Positions 1 to 9,109 are shown, numbered from the stretch's first letter. The stretch is DNA of 64,000 nt from JAOTZA01 sp965224065 (GCA_965224065.1 CBDCYF010000005.1:3782001-3846000), one strand, 5' to 3'. Program-made: numbers and translations. Notes: generated from the letters alone by a model not told the origin.

Positions 1-956
1 TCCCGAAGATGAGTTTCGGCCTCGGGATCCCCCTGCTGGGCCAAAACGAGCCCGAGATTGAGCCGGGCCGAAAGATCGCCGGGGTCCTGCCGGACCGCGC
101 GGCGATACTCGGCGATCGCGGCGTCGAGACGGCCCTCGGCGAGCGCGACGCCACCGCGAACCAGGCTGCGACCGCTTCCAACGCCCTGGCGGTCGAGGCG
201 TGCGATCAACGGATCCGGAAAGCCCACCCGGGCCGTCCCGGCGAGATCCCGATGACTCCGCTCCGCTTCGGTGTCGCCGAGCGCCCGATAGGCCGTAGCC
301 AAGCGGTGATGAAGAGACGTGGCCTCGGGTTGACGCGCGAGGGCTTGCTCCAGGTGGAGGACTGCGGCGCCGTGTTCCCCGGCCTCCGCCGCGATGCGCG
401 CCAGGCCGGCGGAGGCCGCCGCACCCGCCGGCTCCTGAGCGCCGGCCCGCTCGTAAAGCTCTCGGGCGCGCTCGCTGTCGCCGGTCTCGAGACGTACCTC
501 GGCGAGCCGCAGGAGGGCGGGCGGATCCTCGGGATCCAGCGTCAGCACGCGCTCGAAGTGCTCCACCGACTCGACCCATCGGCCGCGGATCTGCGCGAGA
601 AACCCGAGATAGTAGGGCCAGCGCGGATCGTCCGGTGCGCGAGCCGAGGCCTCTCGATAGCATTCTTCCGCCACCGACAGCAGATTGTAGGAGTGGTAGA
701 GATTCCCCAGCTCGCCGACCGATTCGGCGAGCTGGCTCGACGGGGCTGCGTCGTCTTCGAGAAGGCCTGCGACGTCCCCGCTCTTTTTCTCGAGCTGCTC
801 GCGCACCGCGGGATCGATGGTGGAGAGGTCGGGATTCGGAAGCTCGAAGGTGGCGAGGGGCGGTTTTGGGTCTGTAGGAGAGCAGGCCAGGGAGCAGAGG
901 ATCGCCGCCGTCGACCCGACGACAGCGACCCGGTCCCGAAGACAGCCCGTCGGCAT
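1..956 (-). CDS. TPR-repeat lipoprotein (3' end outside window)
   Basis: The frame runs from ATG at 956 off the left edge, giving 318 residues. The N-terminus has an arginine followed by a hydrophobic stretch and a lipobox (SLAC, Cys25), so a lipid-anchored exported protein is predicted. From about residue 80 to the edge it shows successive 34-residue helical repeats of TPR type, for example the stretch with YYLGFLAQIRGRW and FERVLTLDPEDPPALLRLAE. TPRs bind proteins; no enzyme domain is visible. It lies 247 bases downstream of the FG-GAP/UnbV lipoprotein on the same strand. That pairing is common in Acidobacteriota and suggests a shared envelope function, which is an inference. A TGC-TATGTT box lies six bases before the ATG and no Shine-Dalgarno is seen, so the transcript may be leaderless. 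Confidence 0.8.
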   Translation of the reverse strand, partial: MPTGCLRDRVAVVGSTAAILCSLACSPTDPKPPLATFELPNPDLSTIDPAVREQLEKKSGDVAGLLEDDAAPSSQLAESVGELGNLYHSYNLLSVAEECYREASARAPDDPRWPYYLGFLAQIRGRWVESVEHFERVLTLDPEDPPALLRLAEVRLETGDSERARELYERAGAQEPAGAAASAGLARIAAEAGEHGAAVLHLEQALARQPEATSLHHRLATAYRALGDTEAERSHRDLAGTARVGFPDPLIARLDRQGVGSGRSLVRGGVALAEGRLDAAIAEYRRAVRQDPGDLSARLNLGLVLAQQGDPEAETHLR

Positions 957-962
957 CCGGGG

Positions 963-971
963 AACATAGCA
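963..971 (-). promoter_or_regulatory. extended -10 box abutting start codon
   Basis: On the minus strand TGC-TATGTT is followed by six bases and the ATG at 956. The start point of transcription would fall on or next to the start codon. No clear -35 element is seen. Confidence 0.45.
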
Positions 972-1009
972 GAGCGCGACCGGGCGAAAACGGCCGATGC
1001 GGGGTCTGG

Positions 1010-1180
1010 CGGGCGGGGGCAAGCCCCGCCCCTACACGGAAGGGGACGCGAGGTAGGGGAGGGCCTTGCGACCGCCCGGGCCGGGGCAAGCCCGGCCCCT
1101 ACAGGGTTGAATCCTTCCGGGCCGAGACGGCCCCGGACCCGCAGGATTTGAAGCGGCCGCCGCCCCTGGCGGCCGTTCAA
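1010..1180. repeat. dispersed GC-rich palindromes between two lipoprotein genes
   Basis: Two copies of a palindrome of the form GGGGCAAGCCCC...CCTACA lie at 1010-1036 and 1078-1103. A second palindrome, GAAGCGGCCGCC...GGCGGCC, lies at 1149-1180. The same two motifs recur in the same order at 26366-26425, and a reversed variant lies at 28981-29053. They can form strong hairpins and probably belong to a REP-like family. In-frame readings of them give spurious Gly/Ala/Pro-rich peptides. Confidence 0.75.
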
Positions 1181-1203
1181 CCGATTTCCCTGCTGACCGA
1201 CCG

Positions 1204-3477
1204 TCAGCCCTTTGCGCCCAACCGGATCGACGGTAGCTTGACCGGTTCCAACTTCGAAGCCCCCTGGGCCGCCCGGTAGATGCGGTTGACCTCGACGTCA
1301 CGAAAAACCTGGATCTCGGGATCGCCGGGCCAGCGGATTCGAACCTCCCGGATCCTCTTCGCTCGGCCCAGTCCGATCTCCTGCTGGAAACTCGAGCCTC
1401 CGAACGTGCCACCACTTCCGGCGAGGAGGTGGATCGAGCGCTCTCTGCCTCCATTCTCGACAACGACTTCGATCCGCGCCCCGACCCCGAAGACATTGGG
1501 TCCGCGCCCGGCGAGCCGCAAGGTGATCCAGGCGTTTTTCCCGCCCGGGTTCTCGAACAACGCGTTGGCGTAGGAGTCACCGGGGAAGAAGCCGCCGAGC
1601 TGGTGAAGCAGGTCCTGGTCCCCGTCGTTGTCGAGGTCTCCAAAGGCGACGCCGTGTCCCTTTTGAAGATGGCCAAAGCCCCCGGCGAAGGTCACGTCGG
1701 AAAACCGGCTGCCGCGCTCGTTGCGAAACATCACATTGGGCATCACGGTTTCGTACCCCGGCTCGCCCGTGCCGAGGTAGAAATCCAGCCAGCCGTCGTT
1801 GTCGAGGTCGCCGTAGTTGGCCCCCATCGGCAGCATCGGGCGCGCCAGACCCACCTGTGTCCCGATCTCCGTAAACCGAGCGCCGTCCGAAGTCGAGTCG
1901 TTTCGGTAGACGCGCGGGCGGTTGTCGACCACCACCGAGCCGAAATAGAAGGCGGCCACCGCGGGCACCGGGCTTTCGTAGTCGGCGACAAAGAGATCGA
2001 GATCACCGTCGTTGTCGAAGTCAAAGAACCAGCTCGCAAAGCTGCGACCGGCCGGCTCGGTCAGCCCCAGCTCGGGCGCCACGTCGGTAAAGGACTCCCC
2101 GTCGTTGCGATAGAGGCGGTTGGGCCCGATATTCGAGACATAGAGGTCGGGGTCGCCGTCGTCGTCGTAGTCCCCCCAGGTCACGGCCTTGGCAAAGCGG
2201 TAGTTGGCCGTGCCGGTCTCCGCGCTCACATCGGTGAATCCGGTTGCACCGTCGTTGCGAAAGAGCTGTGAAGGGTACGAGCCTCCGTCCGGATCTTCGT
2301 TGCCGACGTAGAGGTCGAGGTCGCCGTCCAGGTCGTAGTCGGCCCACGCCGCGGTCTGGGTGGGGTAGGCGGGCTCGGCCAGGCCGGCCTCGCGGGTCAC
2401 GTCCTCGAACCGGGGGCCGGACTCGCCCGCCACGTTGCGCAGCAGGGAGTTGCGGATCCGGCCAAGCGGTCCCATCCAGGCCCCGCGGAGCACCAGCAGA
2501 TCGAGCCGCCCGTCGCCGTCGTAGTCGGCGTGCACCAGATTCAAGCCTCCGAGCTGTCGGTTGAGCTCCCACGCGCGGGTGACGTCCTCAAAACCGCCGC
2601 GACCGTCGTTGCGGAAGGCCTTGAGGCTGCCACAGGGATCCCAGGTCGAGGTGACGAGGTCGAGAAGACCGTCGCCGTCGAAGTCGTCCATCAACGCTCC
2701 ACCGGCGAGGTCGACCACAGCCGTTTCCAGCGTCGGGGCGCGATCCCACCAGCGGATAAAAGGCGTACCGGCTTCGAGCGCGGCCGGAGGGAGCCGGTAC
2801 CGCGCCGGCACCCCCTCCGGGTAGTCGCCGGAGAGCATCCGGGCCAGGTTGAGCAGCCACAGGCTCTGGACCGCGTTGGGGAACTCATCGACGATCGCCG
2901 CAAAGACATCGCCCGCCGCTCGGGTGTTGTCTCGGATCCGGTGAACGCCTTCCGACGACACCGGGTAGAGGCAACTGGCGGCGGTGTGGGACGCCAAGCA
3001 GTTGGCGTCTTCGGCGTCCTGCAGATAGGCGAGCCCGAGATAGACCTTCATGTCCAGCAGGAGCCGGGGGTCCATGCCGGCGTCGGCCCCGAGCGCCGTG
3101 GCCCGCTCGAGGTGCTCGATCGATTCGGAGGTCCGCCCGAGCTTCAAGAGCTCGCGTCCGAGGAGCGCCTCGAGGGACGCCTCGGCGCGGGGGTCGGCTG
3201 TGCCCCGTGTGGCTCGTTTCTCCAACTCGGCCAGCCGCGCCCGGCCATAGAACGGGTCGGCGCTTGCTTCGAGGTCCCTACACAGCCGCCGAAATTCGGC
3301 CTGGACGTCGCCGGGCGCGTCGGCGTTTCCCGAGGGTCCGCCCTGGCTCGAGGACGGTGGAGGCTCCGCGGGGCGACAACCGGCGGCTAGGAGGAGCAGG
3401 GCAGGGAGCACGGCGGCCACCCCGATCGAGGGCTTGAAGACTGGCCAGCGCCGCGTGGCCGCTTGCTTGCTCCTCAT
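1204..3477 (-). CDS. FG-GAP/VCBS repeat lipoprotein with C-terminal ASPIC/UnbV domain
   Basis: About 757 residues. The signal peptide ends in the lipobox LAAGC, so it is a lipid-anchored surface or periplasmic protein. Residues about 40-220 are helical and TPR-like. Residues about 250-620 hold repeated D-x-D-x-D-G-x-x-D calcium loops (such as DYDGDGRLDLLV and DYDLDGDLDLYV) typical of FG-GAP/VCBS beta-propeller blades. The C-terminal 100 residues (NAWITLRLAGR, then an arginine/tryptophan strand WPGDPEIQVF) match the ASPIC/UnbV domain. The substrate is unknown; such propellers usually bind protein or glycan. ATG 3477 is preferred over TTG 3483 because a TAGCGT -10-like box lies six bases before it. 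It is followed by the TPR lipoprotein. Confidence 0.85.
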   Translation of the reverse strand: MRSKQAATRRWPVFKPSIGVAAVLPALLLLAAGCRPAEPPPSSSQGGPSGNADAPGDVQAEFRRLCRDLEASADPFYGRARLAELEKRATRGTADPRAEASLEALLGRELLKLGRTSESIEHLERATALGADAGMDPRLLLDMKVYLGLAYLQDAEDANCLASHTAASCLYPVSSEGVHRIRDNTRAAGDVFAAIVDEFPNAVQSLWLLNLARMLSGDYPEGVPARYRLPPAALEAGTPFIRWWDRAPTLETAVVDLAGGALMDDFDGDGLLDLVTSTWDPCGSLKAFRNDGRGGFEDVTRAWELNRQLGGLNLVHADYDGDGRLDLLVLRGAWMGPLGRIRNSLLRNVAGESGPRFEDVTREAGLAEPAYPTQTAAWADYDLDGDLDLYVGNEDPDGGSYPSQLFRNDGATGFTDVSAETGTANYRFAKAVTWGDYDDDGDPDLYVSNIGPNRLYRNDGESFTDVAPELGLTEPAGRSFASWFFDFDNDGDLDLFVADYESPVPAVAAFYFGSVVVDNRPRVYRNDSTSDGARFTEIGTQVGLARPMLPMGANYGDLDNDGWLDFYLGTGEPGYETVMPNVMFRNERGSRFSDVTFAGGFGHLQKGHGVAFGDLDNDGDQDLLHQLGGFFPGDSYANALFENPGGKNAWITLRLAGRGPNVFGVGARIEVVVENGGRERSIHLLAGSGGTFGGSSFQQEIGLGRAKRIREVRIRWPGDPEIQVFRDVEVNRIYRAAQGASKLEPVKLPSIRLGAKG

Positions 3478-3483
3478 CGTCAA

Positions 3484-3492
3484 ACGCTACCA
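3484..3492 (-). promoter_or_regulatory. extended -10 box abutting start codon
   Basis: TGG-TAGCGT on the minus strand sits six bases before ATG 3477. It fits the TANNNT pattern of leaderless genes seen elsewhere in the window. Confidence 0.4.
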
Positions 3493-3653
3493 CCGGCGAG
3501 CGGTCCCGACTTCTTCCGGCCGGCTCGGCACCGGCGCGTCAATCCGGTATTATCGTTGCAGCGTAACCGAGCGGTAGGAGGGCCCTCTCGAGCGGTTCGG
3601 CTCTACCGCCGACGGGAAAACCGCCGATCCACTCACGATCTTCCGCACGATTT

Positions 3654-3718
3654 ACCCAAAGACCCACCCCAAGCACCCACCCCAAGCACCCACCCAAACA
3701 CCCACCCAAACACCCACA
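3654..3718. repeat. C-rich 12-13 bp tandem repeat in the leader of the zincin gene
   Basis: Two units ACCCACCCCAAGC are followed by two units ACCCACCCAAAC and partial units, ending eleven bases before ATG 3729. The plus strand is almost free of G, which resembles a Rho-utilisation region in RNA. The minus strand has at least four runs of three or more G with short loops, which fits a G-quadruplex motif. It lies between two divergent genes. Confidence 0.8.
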
Positions 3719-3728
3719 AGGACGAGCT

Positions 3729-5483
3729 ATGAATTCGCACCGTTTCGCGACCTGCCTGGGAGTCGCCCTCTGTCTCGCCGTCGCGCCCGCCGCCGACGGC
3801 GCGACCTCGACAAAGACCCGCCACGACGCCGACGCTTGGTGCGGCGCCGAAGACACCTCGGTCAAGCAGGTTCTGGCGGAGCACGACTACAACCGGAGGC
3901 GTCTGACTCGGGAGTTCAACGCCGAGATCCAAAAGGGGGCCCTGCCTACGATCAAGACGATCGACGTGCGCAAAGAGGGCAACATCGGCGTCTTCGTCGG
4001 CGACGCGCCGTTGATCAGCGACGAAAATCTGGTCGACGTCCAAGACTTCGGCATCAACTTCAAGTACAAGAAAAAGAAGGACGCCTATCTTCCGCGCCCG
4101 CTTTCCGGCGGTGTGTCCGAGGACTTCGGCGACCAACTCGACCTGGCGGACGACGACACGACGAGGATCGACTTGCCGTTCAACTTCGAGTTCTTCGGCG
4201 TCAAGCACAAGTCGGTCAACGTCAATTCGGACGGTAACTTGACCTTTGGTGGGGGGGACGTCGAGATCGACGAGCGAGACATCGCCCGGATGCTCGACGG
4301 GCCGCCGCGGATCTCACCGTTCTTTCGCGATCTCAACCCCGAGACCGCCCCGGCCGGTGGAGGAGTGTTCGCCCAGGTAGCGCCCAAGTCCCTCAAGGTC
4401 ACCTGGTTCCGTGTGCCGGAGTTCGATCAGAATGGGATCAACACGACGGTCAACACCTTTAGCGTGACGCTGTTTAAGAACGGCCGGGTGGCCTTTCGCT
4501 ATGGCGAGCTGCTCTCAGAGACCGCCGTCGTCGGTCTCGCCCCGGGTGGGGGGTCGGGCGTCGAGCTGCTCGATTTCTCCGACGAGCTGCCGGCGCCGCT
4601 CCAGCGTCAGGCGATCGCCGAGGACTTTTCCGACCAGCTCTCGGTCGACCACGCCGCCATCACCAACTTGTTTCTGGACAATTTCAAAGACCGCTATACA
4701 CACCTGGTGGTTTTCGAGGATTTTCCCATCGTGCTGCTGGGGCAGCCTGGCGTTATCGCCTTTGCCTTTACGCTCAAAAACCAGGTTCGAGGGATCGGCG
4801 ACGACATCTTCGATTTCTCGGGGGACTTCGGCAGTGACGGCACTCTCGAGACCTACATCAACATGGGAGACGTGGGCAAGTATCCGCTGGATGTCGAAGC
4901 ACCGAGTTTCTTTAGCGGCGCCAATACCGCGGGCGACATTCTGATGCACGAGATCGGTCATCGCTGGGGAGTTTCGGCGCTCTTTGAGAAAGACGGACAG
5001 ATCAGGGACGACCTCCTGGGCCGTACCGATGCGCACTGGTCCTTTTGCATGGACGGCGACCGTTCGTTTCTCGAAGGCAGCGACCTGATGGACAACGGGG
5101 ATGGAACCTACGTCACCACCCCGGGGCCGCAGCAGTACAACGGACTCGATCGGTACTTCATGGGGCTCGAGGACCCGGCCGCGGTTCCCGACTTCTTTTT
5201 CCTCGAGGGCTGCAACGGTGACCGCGCTCCGCAGGACAACGTCACCGTCAGCGGGACCCGGGTGGACGTGACCATCGATGACGTGATTCGCGCCCTCGGA
5301 CCGCGTGACCCGGCTTTTGGTGAAGCCCCGACCAAATTCAACGTCGCTTTTCTGCTGCTGGTTCGTGAGGGCGAAGAGCCCCGGCCGACCTCGATCAAGC
5401 AGATGAACGACTTTCGCAAGCTGGCGGAGAGGGAATTCGCCGCCAACGGCGGCAAGCTCAACACCAAGCTAAAGAAGCGCTAA
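3729..5483 (+). CDS. secreted zincin-like metalloprotein with nidogen-like domain
   Basis: 584 residues with a clear signal peptide (residues 1-25, ending PAADGA), so exported. Around residues 125-260 there is a strand-rich module with FNFEFFGVKH and VNVNSDGNLTFGG, which resembles the nidogen-like extracellular domain found in many bacterial secreted proteins. Residues 407-411 are HEIGH, the zinc-binding HExxH motif of metalloproteases, followed by RWG. The third zinc ligand was not identified. The C-terminus is lysine-rich. The start is supported by AAGGA upstream. It is probably an extracellular peptidase, but substrate and activity are inferred only from the motif. The gene is somewhat less GC-rich than its neighbours and stands alone between divergent and convergent genes. 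Confidence 0.7.
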   Translation: MNSHRFATCLGVALCLAVAPAADGATSTKTRHDADAWCGAEDTSVKQVLAEHDYNRRRLTREFNAEIQKGALPTIKTIDVRKEGNIGVFVGDAPLISDENLVDVQDFGINFKYKKKKDAYLPRPLSGGVSEDFGDQLDLADDDTTRIDLPFNFEFFGVKHKSVNVNSDGNLTFGGGDVEIDERDIARMLDGPPRISPFFRDLNPETAPAGGGVFAQVAPKSLKVTWFRVPEFDQNGINTTVNTFSVTLFKNGRVAFRYGELLSETAVVGLAPGGGSGVELLDFSDELPAPLQRQAIAEDFSDQLSVDHAAITNLFLDNFKDRYTHLVVFEDFPIVLLGQPGVIAFAFTLKNQVRGIGDDIFDFSGDFGSDGTLETYINMGDVGKYPLDVEAPSFFSGANTAGDILMHEIGHRWGVSALFEKDGQIRDDLLGRTDAHWSFCMDGDRSFLEGSDLMDNGDGTYVTTPGPQQYNGLDRYFMGLEDPAAVPDFFFLEGCNGDRAPQDNVTVSGTRVDVTIDDVIRALGPRDPAFGEAPTKFNVAFLLLVREGEEPRPTSIKQMNDFRKLAEREFAANGGKLNTKLKKR

Positions 5484-5502
5484 GCGGTAAGAGCCCGACC
5501 GG

Positions 5503-7980
5503 TCACAGCGCCGCGGCGGAGGTCGCCAGGATCGACGGCTCCGCCTCGCCGTCCTCGCCGGGCTCGGATGACCGGGGGGCATCGTCGGCGAGATCAGCCG
5601 GCGACTTCTCGAGCTGAAAAGACTCGCCGAGCAGGCGCAAGGTCTCGGCCTCGGTCTCGAGGTGGTCCGTGATGCGGACGATCTCGTTGGAGGTCTCGAC
5701 GTTGGCGGCGGCGACGCGGCCGATAGTCTGGATGGACTCCTGGACCCGCTGGCTATCGCCGCCGTGCCGCCCGAGCGCCTGGATCACGCGGTCACTGATG
5801 GCCTGCAGGCGCTGCGTGGCGTCGAGGATCTGGCCGGTGCTGGCGCTCTGCTGGTGGGTGGCCGCGGCCACCTCGTCGGTCATTTTGCTCATCTTGGCAA
5901 AGGTCTGGGTAAGCTGCTCGGCGCCGCCGGCCTGTTCGCCGGTGGCGGTGCGGATCTCGAGGATGCGATCGGTGACCTGTTCGATCGATTCGACCACGCC
6001 TCCGATCGCGCCACCGGCGCGTCCCGCCAGCTCGACGCCCTCCTGGGCCCGCACCGCACCGACCTGCGAGATGCTGTCGGCCTCGGCGATCGCTCCCTGC
6101 ACACTCTCGACCAGGTCGCCGATCTCCTTGGCGGCGCCGGAGGAGCGCTCTGCAAGGGCCTTGACTTCCTCGGCGACGGCTCGAAAAGCGCGTCCGTGCT
6201 CCCCGGCGTGGGTAGCCTGGAGAGTGGCGTTGAGCGCCAGCAGACGGGTTTTTCTGGCCATCTCTTCGATCACGTCGGTGATGTAGTCGATGCGCTCGCT
6301 TTTTTCGCCGAGCGAGCGATTGACCCGGGCGATCTCGACCATGGTCGAGGAGATCTCCTCGACGCCGGCGGCGGTCTGCCGCACCGCTTCACCGCCGGCG
6401 TGGGCCTGGCGAACCGCCGACTCCGCTTCCAGCCCGGCATCGTCGGCCGCCGCGGCTACGCTTTCGACGGACCGCGCCAGCTCCCTCATGGTCGCAAGCG
6501 TCTCGCCGGCACCGGTTGCGAGCCGTTCGGCGTTGCGGCCCACGGCCTGATTGGATGCCGTCATCTCTTCGACCGCCGAGGCGGTCGTTCCGACCTCGGT
6601 TTGGACCTCGACAGCGCTGGACACCACCGTGTCGATCGACACGGTCATCTCGTTGACCGATCGGGTCCCATGGCCGGTGGCGTCCGACTGGCCGGCAGCA
6701 CCGGCCGAGATCTCGCGCCCGGCGGTCGACAGGGCCGTGGAGAGCTCGGTGACGCGGTCGGAGGAGCCCGCCAGCCCGGTCGCCACCGCGCGGATCTTCC
6801 GGGCCATTGAGCGCATCGAGCCGAGCAGCTCGCGAACTTCGCCGCTGCCGACGACCTCGACGTCGGTTCCCAGATCGCCGGCAGCGATCCGCTCGGCCAC
6901 CTCCAGCGCAGATCCGATGGGTCTGGAGATACCGAGTGAGACGATGATCGCCACCACCAGGGCCAGAAGCCCGGCGACCACGCCGATCGTCAGGAGTTGG
7001 GTCTTGATCCGCTGGATTGGCGCAAAGACGATGCTGGATGGATATTGCAGCCGGACCGTCCAGTGGAGGTCAGGGAGCTCGGCGTGGCCGCCTCCGGTGG
7101 CCTCGGCGCGCAGGAAGCGCGCGGAGCCGGACGTGCTCCGTTCGAGCCAATGGCGGCGCTGGTGGGGTTGGGGTAGTTCAATCGCCCCCCCGGCCAAGGC
7201 CGAAGGCGCGGCAAACGTGGGGTAGAGCACTGCACCCCTGGGGTCGCGCAGCTCGGTCTCGCCGCCGGCAAAGGCGGCGGCCGACTCGAACTCACGCAGA
7301 ATCGAGTGGATGTGCCCGATGTCGAGCACCGCTTTGAGGACACCGGCCGGCTGCTCGCCGTCATCGACCCGGACGACGACGTCGAGCGAATAAGCCCCCG
7401 AGCTCTCGTCGAAATCGATGTCGCCGATCCACACCCCGGTACGAAAGCCCTCCTGCCACCAGCGCTCGTCGGCCTGCCCGTAGTCGGAGGTCGGTGAGGT
7501 CAGGGCGACGTTGGCGCCATACCGGTTGGTGACAAAGATCTCGGCAAACGCCTGGTCCGAGCCGCGGCGGTGATAGTCGAGCTTACGCCGGAGCTCCGCG
7601 GACAGGGGGTGGCTCGCGGCCCGTGCCACCTCCGCAGGCGGCTGGGCGCCGGCTTCGGCGATCCAGGCCTGCCAGGCGCGGTCGGTGCGCTCCAGTCGCG
7701 CCTCGATCGCTTTTTCTCCGAGAGCCTCGAATTCATGGTTGGACTCTTCGAGCGCCCCGAGCATTCCGGGACTGGTCTGGGCAAACTCCTGGAGCGATCC
7801 GACCAGCAGGTAGACGCGATTTTCGATCTCATCGATTAGAAGCTCGGCCGAGGCCGCCGAGTTCTCACCCACCATGCGGGTCATCTCGCGCTCGAGCCGC
7901 CGAAGGCTCAAGACACCCGCGATCGTGGGGATGAGAAGCGCGCCCAGCGTGCCTACGAGAAGTTTGGTGCGGATGGTCAT
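5503..7980 (-). CDS. methyl-accepting chemotaxis-type receptor with dCache sensor
   Basis: 825 residues from ATG 7980. TM1 is residues about 7-26. A periplasmic dCache sensor (about 35-340) carries TNRYGANVALTSPTSDYG and a WW pair typical of the ligand-binding fold. TM2 is about 352-372, followed by HAMP and a long coiled-coil signalling domain. The hairpin tip reads TRLLALNATLQATHAGEHGR. In classical receptors the equivalent is [20 protein letters not shown], so the conserved Glu and Arg that contact CheA/CheW are Gln and His here. The protein may couple to a divergent kinase. No che genes are in the window. A TATTGT box lies six bases before the ATG. The K+ channel gene is 95 bases upstream on the same strand. 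Confidence 0.88.
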   Translation of the reverse strand: MTIRTKLLVGTLGALLIPTIAGVLSLRRLEREMTRMVGENSAASAELLIDEIENRVYLLVGSLQEFAQTSPGMLGALEESNHEFEALGEKAIEARLERTDRAWQAWIAEAGAQPPAEVARAASHPLSAELRRKLDYHRRGSDQAFAEIFVTNRYGANVALTSPTSDYGQADERWWQEGFRTGVWIGDIDFDESSGAYSLDVVVRVDDGEQPAGVLKAVLDIGHIHSILREFESAAAFAGGETELRDPRGAVLYPTFAAPSALAGGAIELPQPHQRRHWLERSTSGSARFLRAEATGGGHAELPDLHWTVRLQYPSSIVFAPIQRIKTQLLTIGVVAGLLALVVAIIVSLGISRPIGSALEVAERIAAGDLGTDVEVVGSGEVRELLGSMRSMARKIRAVATGLAGSSDRVTELSTALSTAGREISAGAAGQSDATGHGTRSVNEMTVSIDTVVSSAVEVQTEVGTTASAVEEMTASNQAVGRNAERLATGAGETLATMRELARSVESVAAAADDAGLEAESAVRQAHAGGEAVRQTAAGVEEISSTMVEIARVNRSLGEKSERIDYITDVIEEMARKTRLLALNATLQATHAGEHGRAFRAVAEEVKALAERSSGAAKEIGDLVESVQGAIAEADSISQVGAVRAQEGVELAGRAGGAIGGVVESIEQVTDRILEIRTATGEQAGGAEQLTQTFAKMSKMTDEVAAATHQQSASTGQILDATQRLQAISDRVIQALGRHGGDSQRVQESIQTIGRVAAANVETSNEIVRITDHLETEAETLRLLGESFQLEKSPADLADDAPRSSEPGEDGEAEPSILATSAAAL

Positions 7981-8075
7981 GGCCGCACAATAGGCTAGCG
8001 GCGCTGGACGAGCCGCCAAATGGAAAAAGTCACTTTTTCGGCGCATCGGCCCGGGAGCCGGTTTGCGCCGAGATC

Positions 8076-9044
8076 CTACGCGGCCGTGTCCAGCGCCTCG
8101 ATCTTCGCGATCTCTCCCAGCCGACGCATATCGATCGACAGCGGGCCGTCGGCAATGGGCTCGAACACACTGACGAACTCGGCGCCCCAGACGATCTCGT
8201 GGCCCTTGTAGGAGGAGCGGGCGTGGACGGTCTGGGAAAATGTCTCGTCGATTCCGGTCAGGAGTACCAGGATCTCGACATCCGCATCCTCGCACCGTCG
8301 TCGATCGAGCCCTTGAAGCGGACTCTTCTCGTCGATCGGATGAACGATCGTCCAGGAAAGCGGGAAAAAGGTCACCTTGCGCCGCTCCAGGGGGAGATCG
8401 TAGAAGACCCGGCGCGGGCGTTTCTTGCCGGTGACCTGCTCGAGGCGGCTAAAGATCACTTTCGCCTGCAGTTCGATGATCTGGCTCTTGCGCAGATTGG
8501 CAATGCGGAACTTGAGCGCGCGCCGGCCCGCCAACATGCCGACCACGGCCTGGTTGCTGAAAAAGATCCGCGCCACCGGCCGGGAGAATCGGGCAAACAC
8601 CAGCCCGGTGGCCAGAGCGATCGTGATCATTCCGACGATGGCCTCGAGCGTCATCAGGCTGTTGGCGGCTCTTCCGTCCGGTGTGATGTGGCCGTAGCCG
8701 ACGGTCGAGAAGCTCTGAACGCTAAAAAAGAAAGCCTGTTCGAACCGGGCTCCCAGGCCGGGCCCGGCCGGTCCCGCGAGCGCCTCGGGGCCGAGGGCGA
8801 GATAGAGCAGCGCAAAGAGCGTGTTGACCGCGATGTAGAACGCCGCAACCAGGGCCAGGAACCTCGTCCAGGTGAGGGCGACCAGGGACTGAAACAGGCT
8901 CAACGACGCGCGCCAGGGTAGACCCCGCCGGTGGACGTTGAAGCTGCCGTCGTGGTTGAGTAGCCGGTAGCGGCTCTGATTGGCGACCACGGCGCCAAAC
9001 CCGAGATCGCCGGGCGGGGCCTTGGGTGCGGAGCTGGCATTCAT
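8076..9044 (-). CDS. inward-rectifier potassium channel, KirBac type
   Basis: 322 residues. An N-terminal amphipathic segment is followed by TM1 (about 60-84), a pore helix, the K+ selectivity filter TVGYG at residues 114-118, and TM2 (about 132-152). The C-terminal half is the soluble immunoglobulin-like Kir domain (ALKFRIANLRKSQIIELQAK). Four subunits would form a channel in the inner membrane. Length and architecture match bacterial KirBac proteins. The start ATG has GGAGGAG at correct spacing. The gene precedes the receptor gene on the same strand. Shared regulation is possible, but the receptor has its own -10-like box. Ligand gating by anionic lipid is known for the family and not visible here. 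Confidence 0.9.
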   Translation of the reverse strand: MNASSAPKAPPGDLGFGAVVANQSRYRLLNHDGSFNVHRRGLPWRASLSLFQSLVALTWTRFLALVAAFYIAVNTLFALLYLALGPEALAGPAGPGLGARFEQAFFFSVQSFSTVGYGHITPDGRAANSLMTLEAIVGMITIALATGLVFARFSRPVARIFFSNQAVVGMLAGRRALKFRIANLRKSQIIELQAKVIFSRLEQVTGKKRPRRVFYDLPLERRKVTFFPLSWTIVHPIDEKSPLQGLDRRRCEDADVEILVLLTGIDETFSQTVHARSSYKGHEIVWGAEFVSVFEPIADGPLSIDMRRLGEIAKIEALDTAA

Positions 9045-9069
9045 ACGGACTCCTCCATAGAACTTAAAA

Positions 9070-9106
9070 AGGGGACAGTCCCCGAATTAAGAAAAGGGCC
9101 GGTCCC
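9070..9106. repeat. GGGGACAGTCCCC palindrome
   Basis: The palindrome GGGGACAGTCCCC (9071-9083) and a related GGGCCGGTCCCC arm follow the thiC stop side and precede the K+ channel start. A related copy (AAGAGGACTGTCCCC) lies at 62188-62204. It is a dispersed short palindromic repeat and may form a transcript hairpin. Confidence 0.6.
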
Positions 9107-9109
9107 CGG

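Noticed and set aside
9..1151. A 380-codon open frame on the plus strand
   Set aside because: It is antisense to the TPR lipoprotein on the minus strand, which has a lipobox and clear repeats. The plus-strand product is Arg/Gly-rich with no domain.
1429..3390. Long plus-strand frames opposite the FG-GAP gene
   Set aside because: They mirror the repeated Asp codons of the real gene and carry no recognisable motif.
3654..3732. Tandem repeats as a CRISPR array, or a peptide ending in KDEL
   Set aside because: Units are 12-13 bases with no spacers. The KDEL-ending frame is an out-of-frame reading of the leader, and KDEL retention is eukaryotic.
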